Source: Paenibacillus mellifer (lineage in GTDB: Bacteria > Bacillota > Bacilli > Paenibacillales > Paenibacillaceae). From it: 64,000 bases of DNA. Below are positions 26,031-34,686 of this stretch, one piece after another. The stretch lies in contig NZ_JALPRK010000005.1 in the NCBI RefSeq assembly GCF_023195895.1, forward strand, positions 124,001 through 188,000. The letters are read 5' to 3'. Below the pieces are notes generated by a model, which was given only the letters and a program-made list of their open reading frames with translations, was not told where the DNA came from and did not search any database. Both the position numbers and the translations under genes were made by a program. Position 1 is the first letter of the stretch. The number at the start of each line of letters is the position of its first letter.

Positions 26031-26194
26031 CATGGCAACGTCGAAGGATGTTTGGAGGAAGGACCGTTGGGGAGAGTGTCGAACTGTAAAAGTACATTTG
26101 AATTTGAGAAAATCCCCTGATATCAGCGTGTGAAATGCAATTGTACAGCCGGTAGGTGACGTTTGAGGTTAAAAGGGCTGTTTGCCCGGAAATA

Positions 26195-26330
26195 AACTGC
26201 ACTTTTGAAATTGAGCAGCCGCAATTGGGGCATTTTACCGGAAATGAACTGCACTTTTGCAGTTGAGCGGATGTAACTAGGGCACTTGCTCGATATCAAC
26301 TGCACTTTTGCATTTCGGGCGATAAGGTTC
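26195..26330. repeat. Three degenerate tandem repeats of ~52 bp
   Basis: AACTGCACTTTTG recurs at 26195, 26247 and 26298 (periods 52 and 51), each preceded by a CGGAAAT- or CGATAT-like block. More decayed copies, one perhaps inverted (GTAAAAGTACATTTG near 26088), lie upstream. Such units are common between Paenibacillus genes. Stop-free frames across them are an effect of the repeats, not genes. Confidence 0.75.
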
Positions 26331-26363
26331 GGCCCGGGAGAGACCGTTCAGCCCGAGAAATAC

Positions 26364-26425
26364 AGTTCCGTTCGGGAGGTATAGTTCCCCTGGGAGATGC
26401 AGTTCCCCCCGGAAGACGTAGTTCC
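26364..26425. repeat. Four ~19-bp tandem repeats (AGTTCC units)
   Basis: AGTTCC occurs at 26364, 26383, 26401 and 26420 (spacing 19, 18, 19), each preceded by a short GA-rich block (GAGAAATAC, GAGGTAT, GAGATGC, AAGACGT). They end 41 bp before the GH42 start, so they lie in its 5' region. Confidence 0.6.
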
Positions 26426-26466
26426 ACTAAAGTCATACAGATCAGAAACGGAGAGGAGATATTCTG

Positions 26467-28551
26467 ATGAGTAGAAGCTCAACACCAAAACCAATGAAAT
26501 ACCCGCCTATCAGCGACAAATTGCCAGTCTTCATGCACGGTGCCGACTATAATCCCGACCAATGGCTACACGATCCGCAAGTGTTGGCGGAGGATATCCG
26601 CTTGATGAAGCTGGCCCATTGTAACGTAATGGCCATCGGGATCTTCTCCTGGGCTTCGCTGGAGCCGGAAGAGGGCGTCTACCAGTTTGAATGGCTGGAT
26701 CGCGTGCTGGATACGTTTGCCGAGAACGGCATTTACGCTTGGTTAGCTACGCCAAGTGGTGCCCGCCCGGCCTGGATGTCGGAGAAATATCCGGAAGTGC
26801 TGCGTGTCGAGAAGAATCGAGTCCGCAACCTCCACGGCATGCGTCATAACCACTGCTTTACCTCCCCGGTCTATCGGGAAAAAGTCACGCAGATGAACAC
26901 CAAGCTGGCGGAGCGCTATTCCAAACATCCGGCGGTAGTCGGCTGGCATGTGTCCAACGAATACGGCGGGGAGTGCCACTGTGACTATTGCCAGGACGCC
27001 TTCCGCGACTGGCTTAAGCGGAAATATGGCTCGCTGGACGCGCTCAATCGTGCCTGGTGGACGAACTTCTGGAGTCATACGTACACGTCCTGGTCGCAAG
27101 TGGAGTCCCCGGCCCCGCATGGCGAAATGATGGTGCATGGGCAGAATCTCGACTGGCGCCGGTTCGTATCCGACCAGACGATTGATTTCTACAAGCATGA
27201 AATTGAACCGCTGAAGCGGATCAGCCCGGAACTGCCGTGCACCGTGAATATGATGGACTTGTTCTACGGGCTGGATTACCGCGAGTTCGCGAAAGTGGTG
27301 GACGTTATTTCCTGGGACGCCTACCCGATGTGGCATGAGACCGATTCCGACGCCGGCGTGGGATCCTGGTTTGCTTTTAACCATGACTTGTTCCGTTCGC
27401 TGAAGCAAAAGCCGTTTATGCTGATGGAGAGCACCCCGTCCCTCACGAACTGGCAGCCGGTCAGCAAGCTGAAGCGTCCGGGCATGCATAAGTTGTCCTC
27501 CCTGCAGGCGGTGGCTCACGGTTCCGATACCGTGCAGTACTTCCAATGGCGGAAAAGCCGCGGTTCCAGCGAGAAATTCCACGGCGCGGTCATCGACCAC
27601 GTTGGGCATGAGCATACGCGGGTGTTCGAGGACGTTGCATCGCTGGGCCAAACGCTCGCCGGGTTGACGGAAGTGCTGGGCACCACCGTTCCGGCGGAAG
27701 CGGCCATTCTGTTCGACTGGGATAACCGCTGGGCGATCCATGATTCACAGGGGCCGCGCAACAAAGGCATCCATTATGAAGAGACCGTCATGCAGCAGTA
27801 TCGCGCCTTGTGGGAACTGGGTGTGCCGACGGACATCATCGGCTCGTTTGATGACTTTAGCGGCTACAAGCTGCTCGTTGTACCGATGGCTTATCTGCTG
27901 CGGGAAGAAACTGGAGCTAAGATGGAGCAGTTCGTGAAAGACGGAGGAACCTTGTTTGTCACGTATTGGTCCGGCATCGTTGATGAGAACGACCTCTGTC
28001 ATTTAACCGGATTCCCGGGACCGCTGCGCAAGACGTTAGGCGTGTGGGCGGAGGAAATCGACGGCCTGCATGACCATGACCGCAACGCGCTGATTTTGGA
28101 AGACGGGAATTCGCTCGGCCTCAGCGGGACGTATGAAATCCATGAGCTGTGCGAGCATATCCATGCGGAAGGTTCCAAGGTACTTGGCGTATACCGTGAC
28201 GATTTCTACGCAGGGAAGCCGGTCCTGACCGTCAATGAGCTGGGCCAAGGCAAAGCGTATTATTTGGCCGCCCGTGTTAGCGACTTGGCCTTCTACGAGG
28301 CGCTTTACGGCAAGCTTGTTCAGGATGCCGGCGTTCACCGGGCGCTGGATACCGAGCTGCCGGCGGGGGTTACCGCAACCCCGCGGACGGACGGTGCGCA
28401 CGAGTACGTCTTCGTGCAGAACTTCTCCGGCCGCGCCGCCCGCGTCGAGCTCGATCGCCAAAGCTATACCGATGCCGAAACCGGCCGGGCGGTAGAGGGC
28501 GCAATCGAGCTGCCGGTCAACGGTATCGTTATCTTGAAACGTGAGGTTTAA
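26467..28551 (+). CDS. GH42 beta-galactosidase
   Basis: A 694-residue enzyme of family GH42: H-G-A-D-Y-N-P-D-Q-W near residue 25, acid/base Glu165 in N-E-Y-G-G, a zinc-type Cys cluster next to it (C-H-C-D-Y-C), nucleophile Glu321 in L-M-E-S-T, then a trimerisation domain and a C-terminal beta domain. It releases galactose from beta-galactosides, typically from galactan oligosaccharides. There is no signal peptide, so it is cytoplasmic. GGAGAGGAGATATTCTG is the ribosome site. The GH53 gene starts 4 bp after its stop, so the two were co-transcribed. Confidence 0.95.
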   Translation: MSRSSTPKPMKYPPISDKLPVFMHGADYNPDQWLHDPQVLAEDIRLMKLAHCNVMAIGIFSWASLEPEEGVYQFEWLDRVLDTFAENGIYAWLATPSGARPAWMSEKYPEVLRVEKNRVRNLHGMRHNHCFTSPVYREKVTQMNTKLAERYSKHPAVVGWHVSNEYGGECHCDYCQDAFRDWLKRKYGSLDALNRAWWTNFWSHTYTSWSQVESPAPHGEMMVHGQNLDWRRFVSDQTIDFYKHEIEPLKRISPELPCTVNMMDLFYGLDYREFAKVVDVISWDAYPMWHETDSDAGVGSWFAFNHDLFRSLKQKPFMLMESTPSLTNWQPVSKLKRPGMHKLSSLQAVAHGSDTVQYFQWRKSRGSSEKFHGAVIDHVGHEHTRVFEDVASLGQTLAGLTEVLGTTVPAEAAILFDWDNRWAIHDSQGPRNKGIHYEETVMQQYRALWELGVPTDIIGSFDDFSGYKLLVVPMAYLLREETGAKMEQFVKDGGTLFVTYWSGIVDENDLCHLTGFPGPLRKTLGVWAEEIDGLHDHDRNALILEDGNSLGLSGTYEIHELCEHIHAEGSKVLGVYRDDFYAGKPVLTVNELGQGKAYYLAARVSDLAFYEALYGKLVQDAGVHRALDTELPAGVTATPRTDGAHEYVFVQNFSGRAARVELDRQSYTDAETGRAVEGAIELPVNGIVILKREV

Positions 28552-28555
28552 GCCG

Positions 28556-29595
28556 ATGACGTTGCCCTTTATCAATGGGATGGATGTGTCGTTTCTGGAC
28601 GAAATCGAAGTTGCCGGAGGGACGTTCACAGAGGGCGGAGCGAAGGAGGATTTGCTTGTTATCTTGAAGCGCAGCGGAGTCAACTCGATCCGGCTGCGCA
28701 TCTGGAACGAACCGCCTGGCGGGTTTTGCAATCTGGAACGGACGCTGCTCATGGCGAAACGGATCAAGGCGTTGGGGCTGCATTTTCTCTTGGATTTCCA
28801 CTATTCCGACAGGTGGGCGGATCCGGCCAAGCAGTTCAAGCCAAAGGCGTGGGAGAAGCTGTCGTTTGACGAACTGGTTCATGCGGTGGGCGATTATACC
28901 GCACAGGTGCTGATTGCGCTGCAACAGAAGGAACATTGCCGGACATGGTACAAATCGGCAACGAAATCACACCCGGGATGCTTTGGAATGACGGCAAGGT
29001 GGACGGGGAATTCAACACGCCGGAACAATGGGAGAAGTTCACCCGGCTGGTCAAAGCCGGCACCGCCGCAGCCAAAGCGGTCGACTCTTCGATCAACGTC
29101 ATGATCCATATCGACCGGGGCGGGGATTTGCCAGCCAGCGTGGCTTTCTATGAACGGTTCCAGGAGAACGGGGTCGAGTTCGATACAATCGGACTGTCGT
29201 TTTACCCTTGGTGGCACGGGACACTGGACGATTTGCGCGCCAATCTCGCGAAGCTGGCGACCACGTTTGGCAAGGAGATCAACGTGGTTGAAACGGCGTA
29301 TCCCTGGACATTACAGAAAGGGCCGATCCCCGAACCCATCGTCAACAGCAAAGAGCAGACCCATGCCGGTTATCCGGCTTCGCCGGAGGGCCAAGCCGCC
29401 TATCTGCGTGATTTTCTCCAGATTATTCGGGACACGCCGGGCGGATTGGGAACCGGATTCTACTGGTGGGAGCCGGCCTGGATCCCCGCCAAAGCGGAGT
29501 GGTCCGTCGGACATGACAATAATTGGGCCAACCTGACGTTGTTTGATTATGAGGGGAATAGGCTGCCGGCGCTGGATGTGTTAAAACCTATTTAG
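28556..29595 (+). pseudogene. GH53 endo-beta-1,4-galactanase, broken by a frameshift
   Basis: Two adjacent frames give one GH53 protein. The first (from ATG 28556) reads F-I-N-G-M-D-V-S-F, I-R-L-R-I-W-N-E-P and L-L-D-F-H-Y-S-D-R-W-A-D. The second carries T-L-P-D-M-V-Q-I-G-N-E-I (acid/base Glu) and V-E-T-A-Y-P-W (nucleophile Glu) and runs to 29595. They join near 28928, where one missing G in AAGGAACATTG would restore the frame. Without a fix the first product ends before both catalytic residues. All other sequence is intact, so it is a recent loss or an assembly error. No signal peptide is seen, so the ancestor acted inside the cell. Confidence 0.85.
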
Positions 29596-29627
29596 CTTCT
29601 TATAAACTTAAGCATGCAGAAATATAT

Positions 29628-29678
29628 GAAAGACTCATTCCTACTTGACTTGTTGAGTAGAAATGAGTCTTTTTTTGC
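29628..29678 (+). terminator. Rho-independent terminator after GH53
   Basis: AAAGACTCATT(C)CTACT pairs with AGTAG(A)AATGAGTCTTT around TGACTTGTTG and runs into a T-tract, about 35 bp after the stop. Confidence 0.85.
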
Positions 29679-29816
29679 CATGCCGACAAACCTAGTCGCT
29701 CACAAAAAAATAGCCAAAAGGATAGCAGGAATTATTTGAATTCATAGGGAATCCATTCAAGAATATAAAATAATAGTAAATTTGGAATAACGCTGAGGCG
29801 AAGGAGTTTACGATTC

Positions 29817-31286
29817 ATGAAAATCTTATATATTCTGATGTTTTTATCCCTTTGGTCATTAGGCCTCGTCTTTTTGCTTCACCGCAGGAGAAGCCAACTA
29901 TGGATTGCGTTAACGCTGCTGCTCGGCGGGGCCGCCAGCTACGCCTTCGCGATGCATCTGACCATTATGCCGGTCGTTCAAGGAGCCGAATGGCTGCCCG
30001 AAACGGTTAGCCGATGGCTTTATATCTCCACCGTGGTGGCCATGAACATTCATTTCTATCTCCTTCCCTTTACGTTCTTCATGGGCGGCTTATGGTTAAA
30101 CGAGTCGATGGGGCTTCGGTTGAAGCAGGGGCTGTCGATCATCGGTTTTGTTGGCGCGCTGGCCTTACTCCTCGCTCATCTGCGATTTGAACCCTGGAAT
30201 ACGTTTGAGGTAGAGCGATTTCGTTATTGGGACGGGATCTATGTGGGTCTGGGCTGCTATTTCTATTACCGCGCCTATGCACGGGAAAAAGATGTGCAAC
30301 TGCGGCGCGTCCGGAGAAGAATCCTGCTGTTTCCAGTCATTATGATCTGGGCGTATACCAGCGATTATCTTGGCTTCGAATCGTTAAAGCTGGGGTGGTG
30401 GAGCCTTGAATTGGAAAGCAACGGCATGTGGCATGGCAATGTGATCGTTATCTTGGGCGCCGTATCGCTCATCCTGTTCTACACGGTGCGTTACGGATTC
30501 CTGGGCATTAAACTGCGCATCGAACGGGAACGTCTGGATTATTCCATTCGCACGCTGACGATGGGGGTATCGATTCTGAACCATACGATTAAGAACGAGA
30601 TCCAGAAGATCGACTATCTGGCGGAAAAATGCGGTGTACTCCTACAATCGGGACAGACCGGCAAAGCCGTCCATACGATTGAACAGGTTCATGGGTTAAC
30701 CCGCCATCTGCTGCATATGGTAAATCGAATCAAAGATAAAGCCGAAGATATCGTCCTTGACGAGGGGGAATACGAAGTTGGTTCGTTGATGGATTCCGTG
30801 ATCCAGTCGGCAGCCACGCTGGTGGAGAATCGTCCGGTATCCTTGTCCGCTGAATATGGGGCCGATGGCCGGCTGGTTTGCGATGCCGTTCATATCAGTG
30901 AAACACTGTCGAATCTGATTCGCAATGCTCTGGATGCCATGCCTTCCGGCGGTACGATTACCCTGCGTTCGGCAGCCTCACGCCGAGACTTTCGGATTGA
31001 AGTCAGCGATACGGGGAACGGCATTCCCCAGGAGTATATGTCCAAGATTTTCGAACCTTTTTTTACGACGAAAAAAAACGCCTTGAATTACGGTCTCGGT
31101 TTATCCTATTGCTCAAGTGTTCTCAGCAAGCATGGAGGTAAGTTGACCGTCTCGAGCGAATCAGGAAAGGGGACAACGTTCATCCTGCACTTTCCGGCGA
31201 TTCGCTATCGGCCGAGCAATCCATCCCGCAGGCTGAAGGCAACCAGCAAGCTGCGCGCTTGGGCCGATCGGGCTAATCCATCTTGA
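29817..31286 (+). CDS. Multi-helix sensor histidine kinase
   Basis: A 489-residue kinase whose first ~240 residues form about seven membrane helices with short loops. The dimerisation region has L-N-H-T-I-K-N-E-I-Q (His near residue 256). The ATPase domain has N-L-I-R-N-A-L-D-A-M, D-T-G-N-G-I-P, F-F-T-T-K-K and G-L-G-L-S-Y-C. Its 3' end overlaps by 14 bp the convergent response regulator at 31273, and the two are very probably partners. The signal is unknown; a membrane-embedded stimulus is likely because there is no large external domain. Confidence 0.88.
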   Translation: MKILYILMFLSLWSLGLVFLLHRRRSQLWIALTLLLGGAASYAFAMHLTIMPVVQGAEWLPETVSRWLYISTVVAMNIHFYLLPFTFFMGGLWLNESMGLRLKQGLSIIGFVGALALLLAHLRFEPWNTFEVERFRYWDGIYVGLGCYFYYRAYAREKDVQLRRVRRRILLFPVIMIWAYTSDYLGFESLKLGWWSLELESNGMWHGNVIVILGAVSLILFYTVRYGFLGIKLRIERERLDYSIRTLTMGVSILNHTIKNEIQKIDYLAEKCGVLLQSGQTGKAVHTIEQVHGLTRHLLHMVNRIKDKAEDIVLDEGEYEVGSLMDSVIQSAATLVENRPVSLSAEYGADGRLVCDAVHISETLSNLIRNALDAMPSGGTITLRSAASRRDFRIEVSDTGNGIPQEYMSKIFEPFFTTKKNALNYGLGLSYCSSVLSKHGGKLTVSSESGKGTTFILHFPAIRYRPSNPSRRLKATSKLRAWADRANPS

Positions 31287-31860
31287 AATGAGTCAGTTTA
31301 TTCTTAATGCTGCGCAGCTGGGATTTAATCGTATTGGTCGATTTATGTAAGCGTTCGGAAATTTCCCGTTTACTAAGGCCGTTCTGGCGCAGGTCGAATA
31401 CCTCGCGTTCCGTTGGCGATAACTCCATCAACTGCATTTCACTGCGCATAATCCCTGCGGCGTCCGAATGGATAGAGGCGCGTCCGATCTGGGCTTCGCG
31501 AATCGCTTGCAGGATATCTTGATAACTCGCCTTATTGATGTAATTGATGGCGCCGAGGCGAAACGATTTTAGGATGACTTCCGCCTCCGTGATGGAGGTC
31601 AACATAATGATCTTTACCGAATCCTGCAAGGGAAGCCGCAATATTCGCTCCGCTGCTTCAAGGCCGTCCAGCTGGTTGCCCGTCAAATTGATGTCCATCA
31701 GCACCACGTCGATCTTCCGTCGACCTGCGGCTTCAAGCGCTTCTTCCTTCGTGGCCGCCACGGCAACCACCTCAATATCTGGCTCATCGCTTAAATCCGC
31801 ACTGATATGATCCCTCCAGAAGGGATCGTCTTCCACCAGCATGACACGGATCGGCTCCAT
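31273..31860 (-). CDS. NarL/LuxR-type response regulator
   Basis: A 195-residue regulator: receiver with V-M-L-V-E-D-D, phospho-acceptor Asp in D-V-V-L-M-D-I-N-L (near residue 56), T-S and a K of I-N-K-A. The C-terminal LuxR helix-turn-helix reads L-S-P-T-E-R-E-V-F-D-L-R-Q-N-G-L-S-K-R-E-I-S-E-R-L, then T-N-T-I-K-S-Q. It has its own promoter (TTGCGG, 16 bp, TATACT on the minus strand) and is divergent from the tail cluster. A palindrome lies between the two transcription units. Confidence 0.9.
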   Translation of the reverse strand: MEPIRVMLVEDDPFWRDHISADLSDEPDIEVVAVAATKEEALEAAGRRKIDVVLMDINLTGNQLDGLEAAERILRLPLQDSVKIIMLTSITEAEVILKSFRLGAINYINKASYQDILQAIREAQIGRASIHSDAAGIMRSEMQLMELSPTEREVFDLRQNGLSKREISERLHKSTNTIKSQLRSIKNKLTHFKMD

Positions 31861-31898
31861 TTCCCAGCCTCCTCTTACAGAAGTTTACAAGTAAGTCC

Positions 31899-31926
31899 AG
31901 TATAACAAACGATCGGATCCCCGCAA
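31899..31926 (-). promoter_or_regulatory. Promoter of the response regulator gene
   Basis: On the minus strand a TTGCGG -35 (fwd 31921-31926) and TATACT -10 (fwd 31899-31904) are 16 bp apart, 38 bp upstream of the start codon. Confidence 0.55.
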
Positions 31927-31938
31927 CAGGATGATTTA

Positions 31939-31958
31939 TCTTCACCCCCAGGTGAAGA
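31939..31958. promoter_or_regulatory. Perfect 8-bp palindrome, candidate response regulator site
   Basis: TCTTCACC-CCCA-GGTGAAGA is a perfect inverted repeat. It lies about 56 bp from the predicted start points of both the response regulator promoter and the rightward promoter with TATAAT at 31993-31998. That is the usual distance for an activator of the NarL type. Confidence 0.5.
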
Positions 31959-31992
31959 AATTTCATCCTATTCGGCGTGTCGAGGAACGCTC

Positions 31993-31998
31993 TATAAT
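31993..31998 (+). promoter_or_regulatory. -10 box of the tail-cluster promoter
   Basis: TATAAT 118 bp upstream of the first tail gene. The -35 region (ATTCGG at 31970-31975) is poor, so an activator would be needed. Confidence 0.45.
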
Positions 31999-32115
31999 CC
32001 GTAATGCGGCCGAATGGTCAGCTGAAATGATCACGATGCGAAGAAACGGGGGATGAATTTATAAAAGTACTCAGGAAGCGGCAGAAGGGTTTCGACCCAA
32101 GGGAGGGATCGTGAC

Positions 32116-32571
32116 GTGCTATTGGCCGATGAAGTTGGCGGTTTAACGGAGTTGATCACGAGAAGGTTTCCCGACTCTACGGTTCATTGGTTCCAGGAGC
32201 CTGCCGAACCTGTGGCCGGGGAATTTGTAGTATTGCTGAAGCAGGAAGTCCGCAGAAGCGATTCGAGAAGCCATACGCTGCTCGAACGCCAATATGCGAT
32301 CGGGTATTATGCGAGCACGGTGGAAACGGCGTTATATGAGATGGAGTCGCTCAGTCGATACGTGATGAACGAAAGTACGGATTCCGGTGAAGCAGGAAGT
32401 GCCGGGACGTTATCCATTCGAGTGGACTCATTTACGATCACTTCAGCCGAACCGCTTGAGAACGGCTTACAGAAATGCCAGGGGGCGCTATTGGTTCAAT
32501 CGCGTGAACCGATTCGTTTCCGATCGCAAGACAAAATCAAACATATGGAATTTCGCACGACAAACAACTGA
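32116..32571 (+). CDS. Phage tail terminator-like protein (DUF6838 type)
   Basis: A 151-residue protein starting at GTG 32116, with GGGAGG about 10 nt upstream. It has the position and look of small tail-completion proteins that precede the sheath in PBSX-like clusters: I-T-R-R-F-P near the N-terminus, F-V-V-L-L-K-Q-E, R-R-S-D-S-R-S-H-T-L and a C-terminal beta-rich half. The assignment rests on gene order and general pattern more than on strong motifs. It is the first gene of the tail operon. Confidence 0.6.
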   Translation: MLLADEVGGLTELITRRFPDSTVHWFQEPAEPVAGEFVVLLKQEVRRSDSRSHTLLERQYAIGYYASTVETALYEMESLSRYVMNESTDSGEAGSAGTLSIRVDSFTITSAEPLENGLQKCQGALLVQSREPIRFRSQDKIKHMEFRTTNN

Positions 32572-32587
32572 AAGGTGGCGTGAGGTC

Positions 32588-33646
32588 ATGGGTGGAACAT
32601 GGGATACAACCAGCTTGCCGGTACGACCTGGTTTGTACATCAATTTCGTGGAGGCGGCAGCAGCGCAAATCAAAGGTGGCGCCCGGGGAACGGTGGCAAT
32701 GCCGTTGTTCCAGTATGAGGGAGCTGGCGCAGGTCAATTTTTTACCGTGGAAAAAGAATCCGAAGCAGCCCAATGGTTTGGCGACGCGTTTGTGGAACCG
32801 ATTCGCTTTTCCCTCTTGGGAGGGGCGAAAGAGGTGCTCGTTTATACGGTGCCTGTACCGAGTGGCGGAGGGGATCCAGCTGCTGCTGATTACGCCGCGA
32901 TTCGCGACGTATTTAGCACCCGGCATTTTAACGTATTTGTTTTTCCAGGTGAAGTACCCGCCAGTGAGCAAAAGGCGACGCTGAAATGGTGCGCGGACAG
33001 CCGCGACGATGAAGGCAAGCACTTCCTGACGGTATTCGGCGGTAAAGCTGAAGACGATCTGGATCCTGCGAAGGGTAACCAACGCAGCGTGGACTTGGCA
33101 GACGATTATGCGGTGAATTTAATCAGCGGCGTTAATATCGAAGGGACGGTATACAGTTCCGCGAGTTACGCCCCTTATGTCGCCGGATTAATCGCCGGGA
33201 CCGGAATCAACAAATCGATTACGTATGCTCCGGTGTATGCAGGCGACGTGGCCAAACGGCTGCGGAATACGGAGATCCATGCCGCCTTGCAGAAAGGGTC
33301 GCTTGTGCTGGTTCATGACGGAGAGAAGGTTAAGGTGGAACAAGGCCTGGTCACGAGCCGGAAGAAGGTTCGTGCCATGCGGGCGCGTCAAGCGATCTCC
33401 ACCGATATTACGAAGGCGGCGGCCGATGCTTATATCGGCAAGCTGGATAACAACGCCGATGGGCAGGCTGCACTGATCTCGGCCGTGAAGGCTTATTTGG
33501 AACGGCTGGAGCTAAACAACGTGCTGACGGATATCGCGGTAACTCTGGATCCGGACCGGCAGTCGGAAGGCGACACCGTGTATTTGCTGATCGCCTTTAC
33601 GGAGATCGACAGCATGGAGCGGATTTTCCTGACGATTAAGGTGTAG
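32588..33646 (+). CDS. Contractile tail sheath protein (XkdK-like)
   Basis: A 352-residue sheath protein starting M-G-G-T-W-D, with R-P-G-L-Y-I-N-F-V-E-A-A near residue 14 and G-T-V-A-M-P near 35, both typical of phage sheath N-termini. The C-terminal half holds the conserved I-A-G-x-x-x-N-K-S-I-T-Y and a beta-rich end with I-A-F-T-E-I-D-S-M-E. It is shorter than B. subtilis XkdK as I recall it (about 466). The ATG at 32588 is chosen because upstream sequence in the same frame overlaps the previous gene. The sheath contracts around the tube to drive it through an envelope. Confidence 0.88.
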   Translation: MGGTWDTTSLPVRPGLYINFVEAAAAQIKGGARGTVAMPLFQYEGAGAGQFFTVEKESEAAQWFGDAFVEPIRFSLLGGAKEVLVYTVPVPSGGGDPAAADYAAIRDVFSTRHFNVFVFPGEVPASEQKATLKWCADSRDDEGKHFLTVFGGKAEDDLDPAKGNQRSVDLADDYAVNLISGVNIEGTVYSSASYAPYVAGLIAGTGINKSITYAPVYAGDVAKRLRNTEIHAALQKGSLVLVHDGEKVKVEQGLVTSRKKVRAMRARQAISTDITKAAADAYIGKLDNNADGQAALISAVKAYLERLELNNVLTDIAVTLDPDRQSEGDTVYLLIAFTEIDSMERIFLTIKV

Positions 33647-33683
33647 CAAGAAGAGGAATTCAATCTCATGAGGAGGGGTATCA

Positions 33684-34118
33684 GTGCTGGATTCAACCCG
33701 AGTGATCAATGGAACTTTCGGATATGTGTATTATGATGGCCGCTGGTTGACCAACGTCAAATCGGCCGAAGCCAACGTGGAAATTACCAAGGAGGAAATC
33801 AAACGGTCCGGTACGCGCTGGACAGCGCATAAAGTGACCGGGCTCAGCGGATCCGGGACGATAACCGGATATAAAGTAACATCCGAATTCGTCGAGCTCA
33901 TCGGACAAATCGCCGATGACAAACAAGGTGCATTTACGACGGAGCTGATCTTGAAGCTGGAGGATCCGGAGTCCTACGGAGCTTACCGGGTCCGTCTTAA
34001 AGGGGTTACATTTGATAAAATCCCGCTGATGCACTTTGAAGTCGGCTCCATCGTGGAGGAAGAGCTGCCTTTTAATTTTACCGGCTACGAATTGTTGGAT
34101 AAACTCGTCGCGGAGTAA
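33684..34118 (+). CDS. Tail tube protein (XkdM-like)
   Basis: A 144-residue tube protein starting at GTG 33684 behind AGGAGGGG. Family features are the N-terminal N-G-T-F-G-Y-V-Y-Y-D-G, the K-x-x-E-A-N-V-E-I-T-K-E-E-I stretch, and the Gly-rich G-L-S-G-S-G-T-I-T-G-Y followed by a beta-sandwich ending F-N-F-T-G-Y-E-L-L-D. It stacks as hexamers to form the inner tube. It follows the sheath by 37 bp, the usual order. Confidence 0.88.
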   Translation: MLDSTRVINGTFGYVYYDGRWLTNVKSAEANVEITKEEIKRSGTRWTAHKVTGLSGSGTITGYKVTSEFVELIGQIADDKQGAFTTELILKLEDPESYGAYRVRLKGVTFDKIPLMHFEVGSIVEEELPFNFTGYELLDKLVAE

Positions 34119-34287
34119 CGAGCGAGGGGATCCGTTGAATTAATGAATGCGATGCAGGCAAGGGAGTAAATTGATTCCGAAGAAGCGGAGCGGTCGCCTT
34201 TGGTTCCGGATTTCTCGATCGTAGGAACATTTTACGTACTTGCCCCCATCCATTTTGGCATACACCATTTTAAGGAGATGAAGATCG
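34119..34287 (+). other. Gap between tube and chaperone genes
   Basis: 169 bp with no convincing gene. It ends with AAGGAG before the chaperone ATG. Some imperfect inverted sequence (TCCG...CGGA, 34174-34208) is present but is not a clear terminator. Confidence 0.4.
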
Positions 34288-34686
34288 ATGGCGATTACGG
34301 ATAACCGACAAAACAACGTGCTTCAAGCTTTGCTTGGGGCGGACAGTAAACCGAAAAAGGACGTTCCGATGAAACGGCTGGGCGTGGATTTTCAAATTCA
34401 GGCGCTGGACGGCAAAACGATTCATAGAATCCAGGAGCAGTGCACCCACTTTACCGGAAAAGGGCCCAAGCGGGAAAAAGTGCTCGACGATGAACAGTTC
34501 GGCGCCTTAGTCATCCAGAAAGCGTGCCTAATCCCGGATTGGTCCGCCAAGGAATTGGTTGAGAAATACGGGACGCCAACCGAAGCAATCCTCGGGTTGC
34601 TGCTGGCCGGTGAGATCGCCAAGCTGTCCGCAGAAATTTTGGAGATTAGCGGTTTCGACAGCGATGAAGATGAAATAAAAAACTGA
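34288..34686 (+). CDS. Tail assembly chaperone (XkdN-like), short product
   Basis: A 132-residue protein in the position of XkdN/gpG, ending D-S-D-E-D-E-I-K-N. Features include V-P-M-K-R-L-G-V-D-F, T-H-F-T-G-K-G and C-L-I-P-D-W-S. AAGGAGATGAAGATCG gives the ribosome site. Its last sense codons form a slippery heptamer just before the TGA, giving a second, longer product. Such chaperones coat the tape measure during tail assembly, and the ratio of the two forms matters. Confidence 0.85.
   Translation: MAITDNRQNNVLQALLGADSKPKKDVPMKRLGVDFQIQALDGKTIHRIQEQCTHFTGKGPKREKVLDDEQFGALVIQKACLIPDWSAKELVEKYGTPTEAILGLLLAGEIAKLSAEILEISGFDSDEDEIKN

Noticed and set aside
26123-26305. Apparent minus-strand gene with repeated Q-F-I-S-G-K-like units
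   Set aside because: It is the 52-bp tandem DNA repeat read through; units vary as DNA does, not as protein.
26195-26330. Repeats before GH42 as a CRISPR array
   Set aside because: Units are degenerate along their whole length with no constant repeat and unique spacer pattern, and there are no cas genes.
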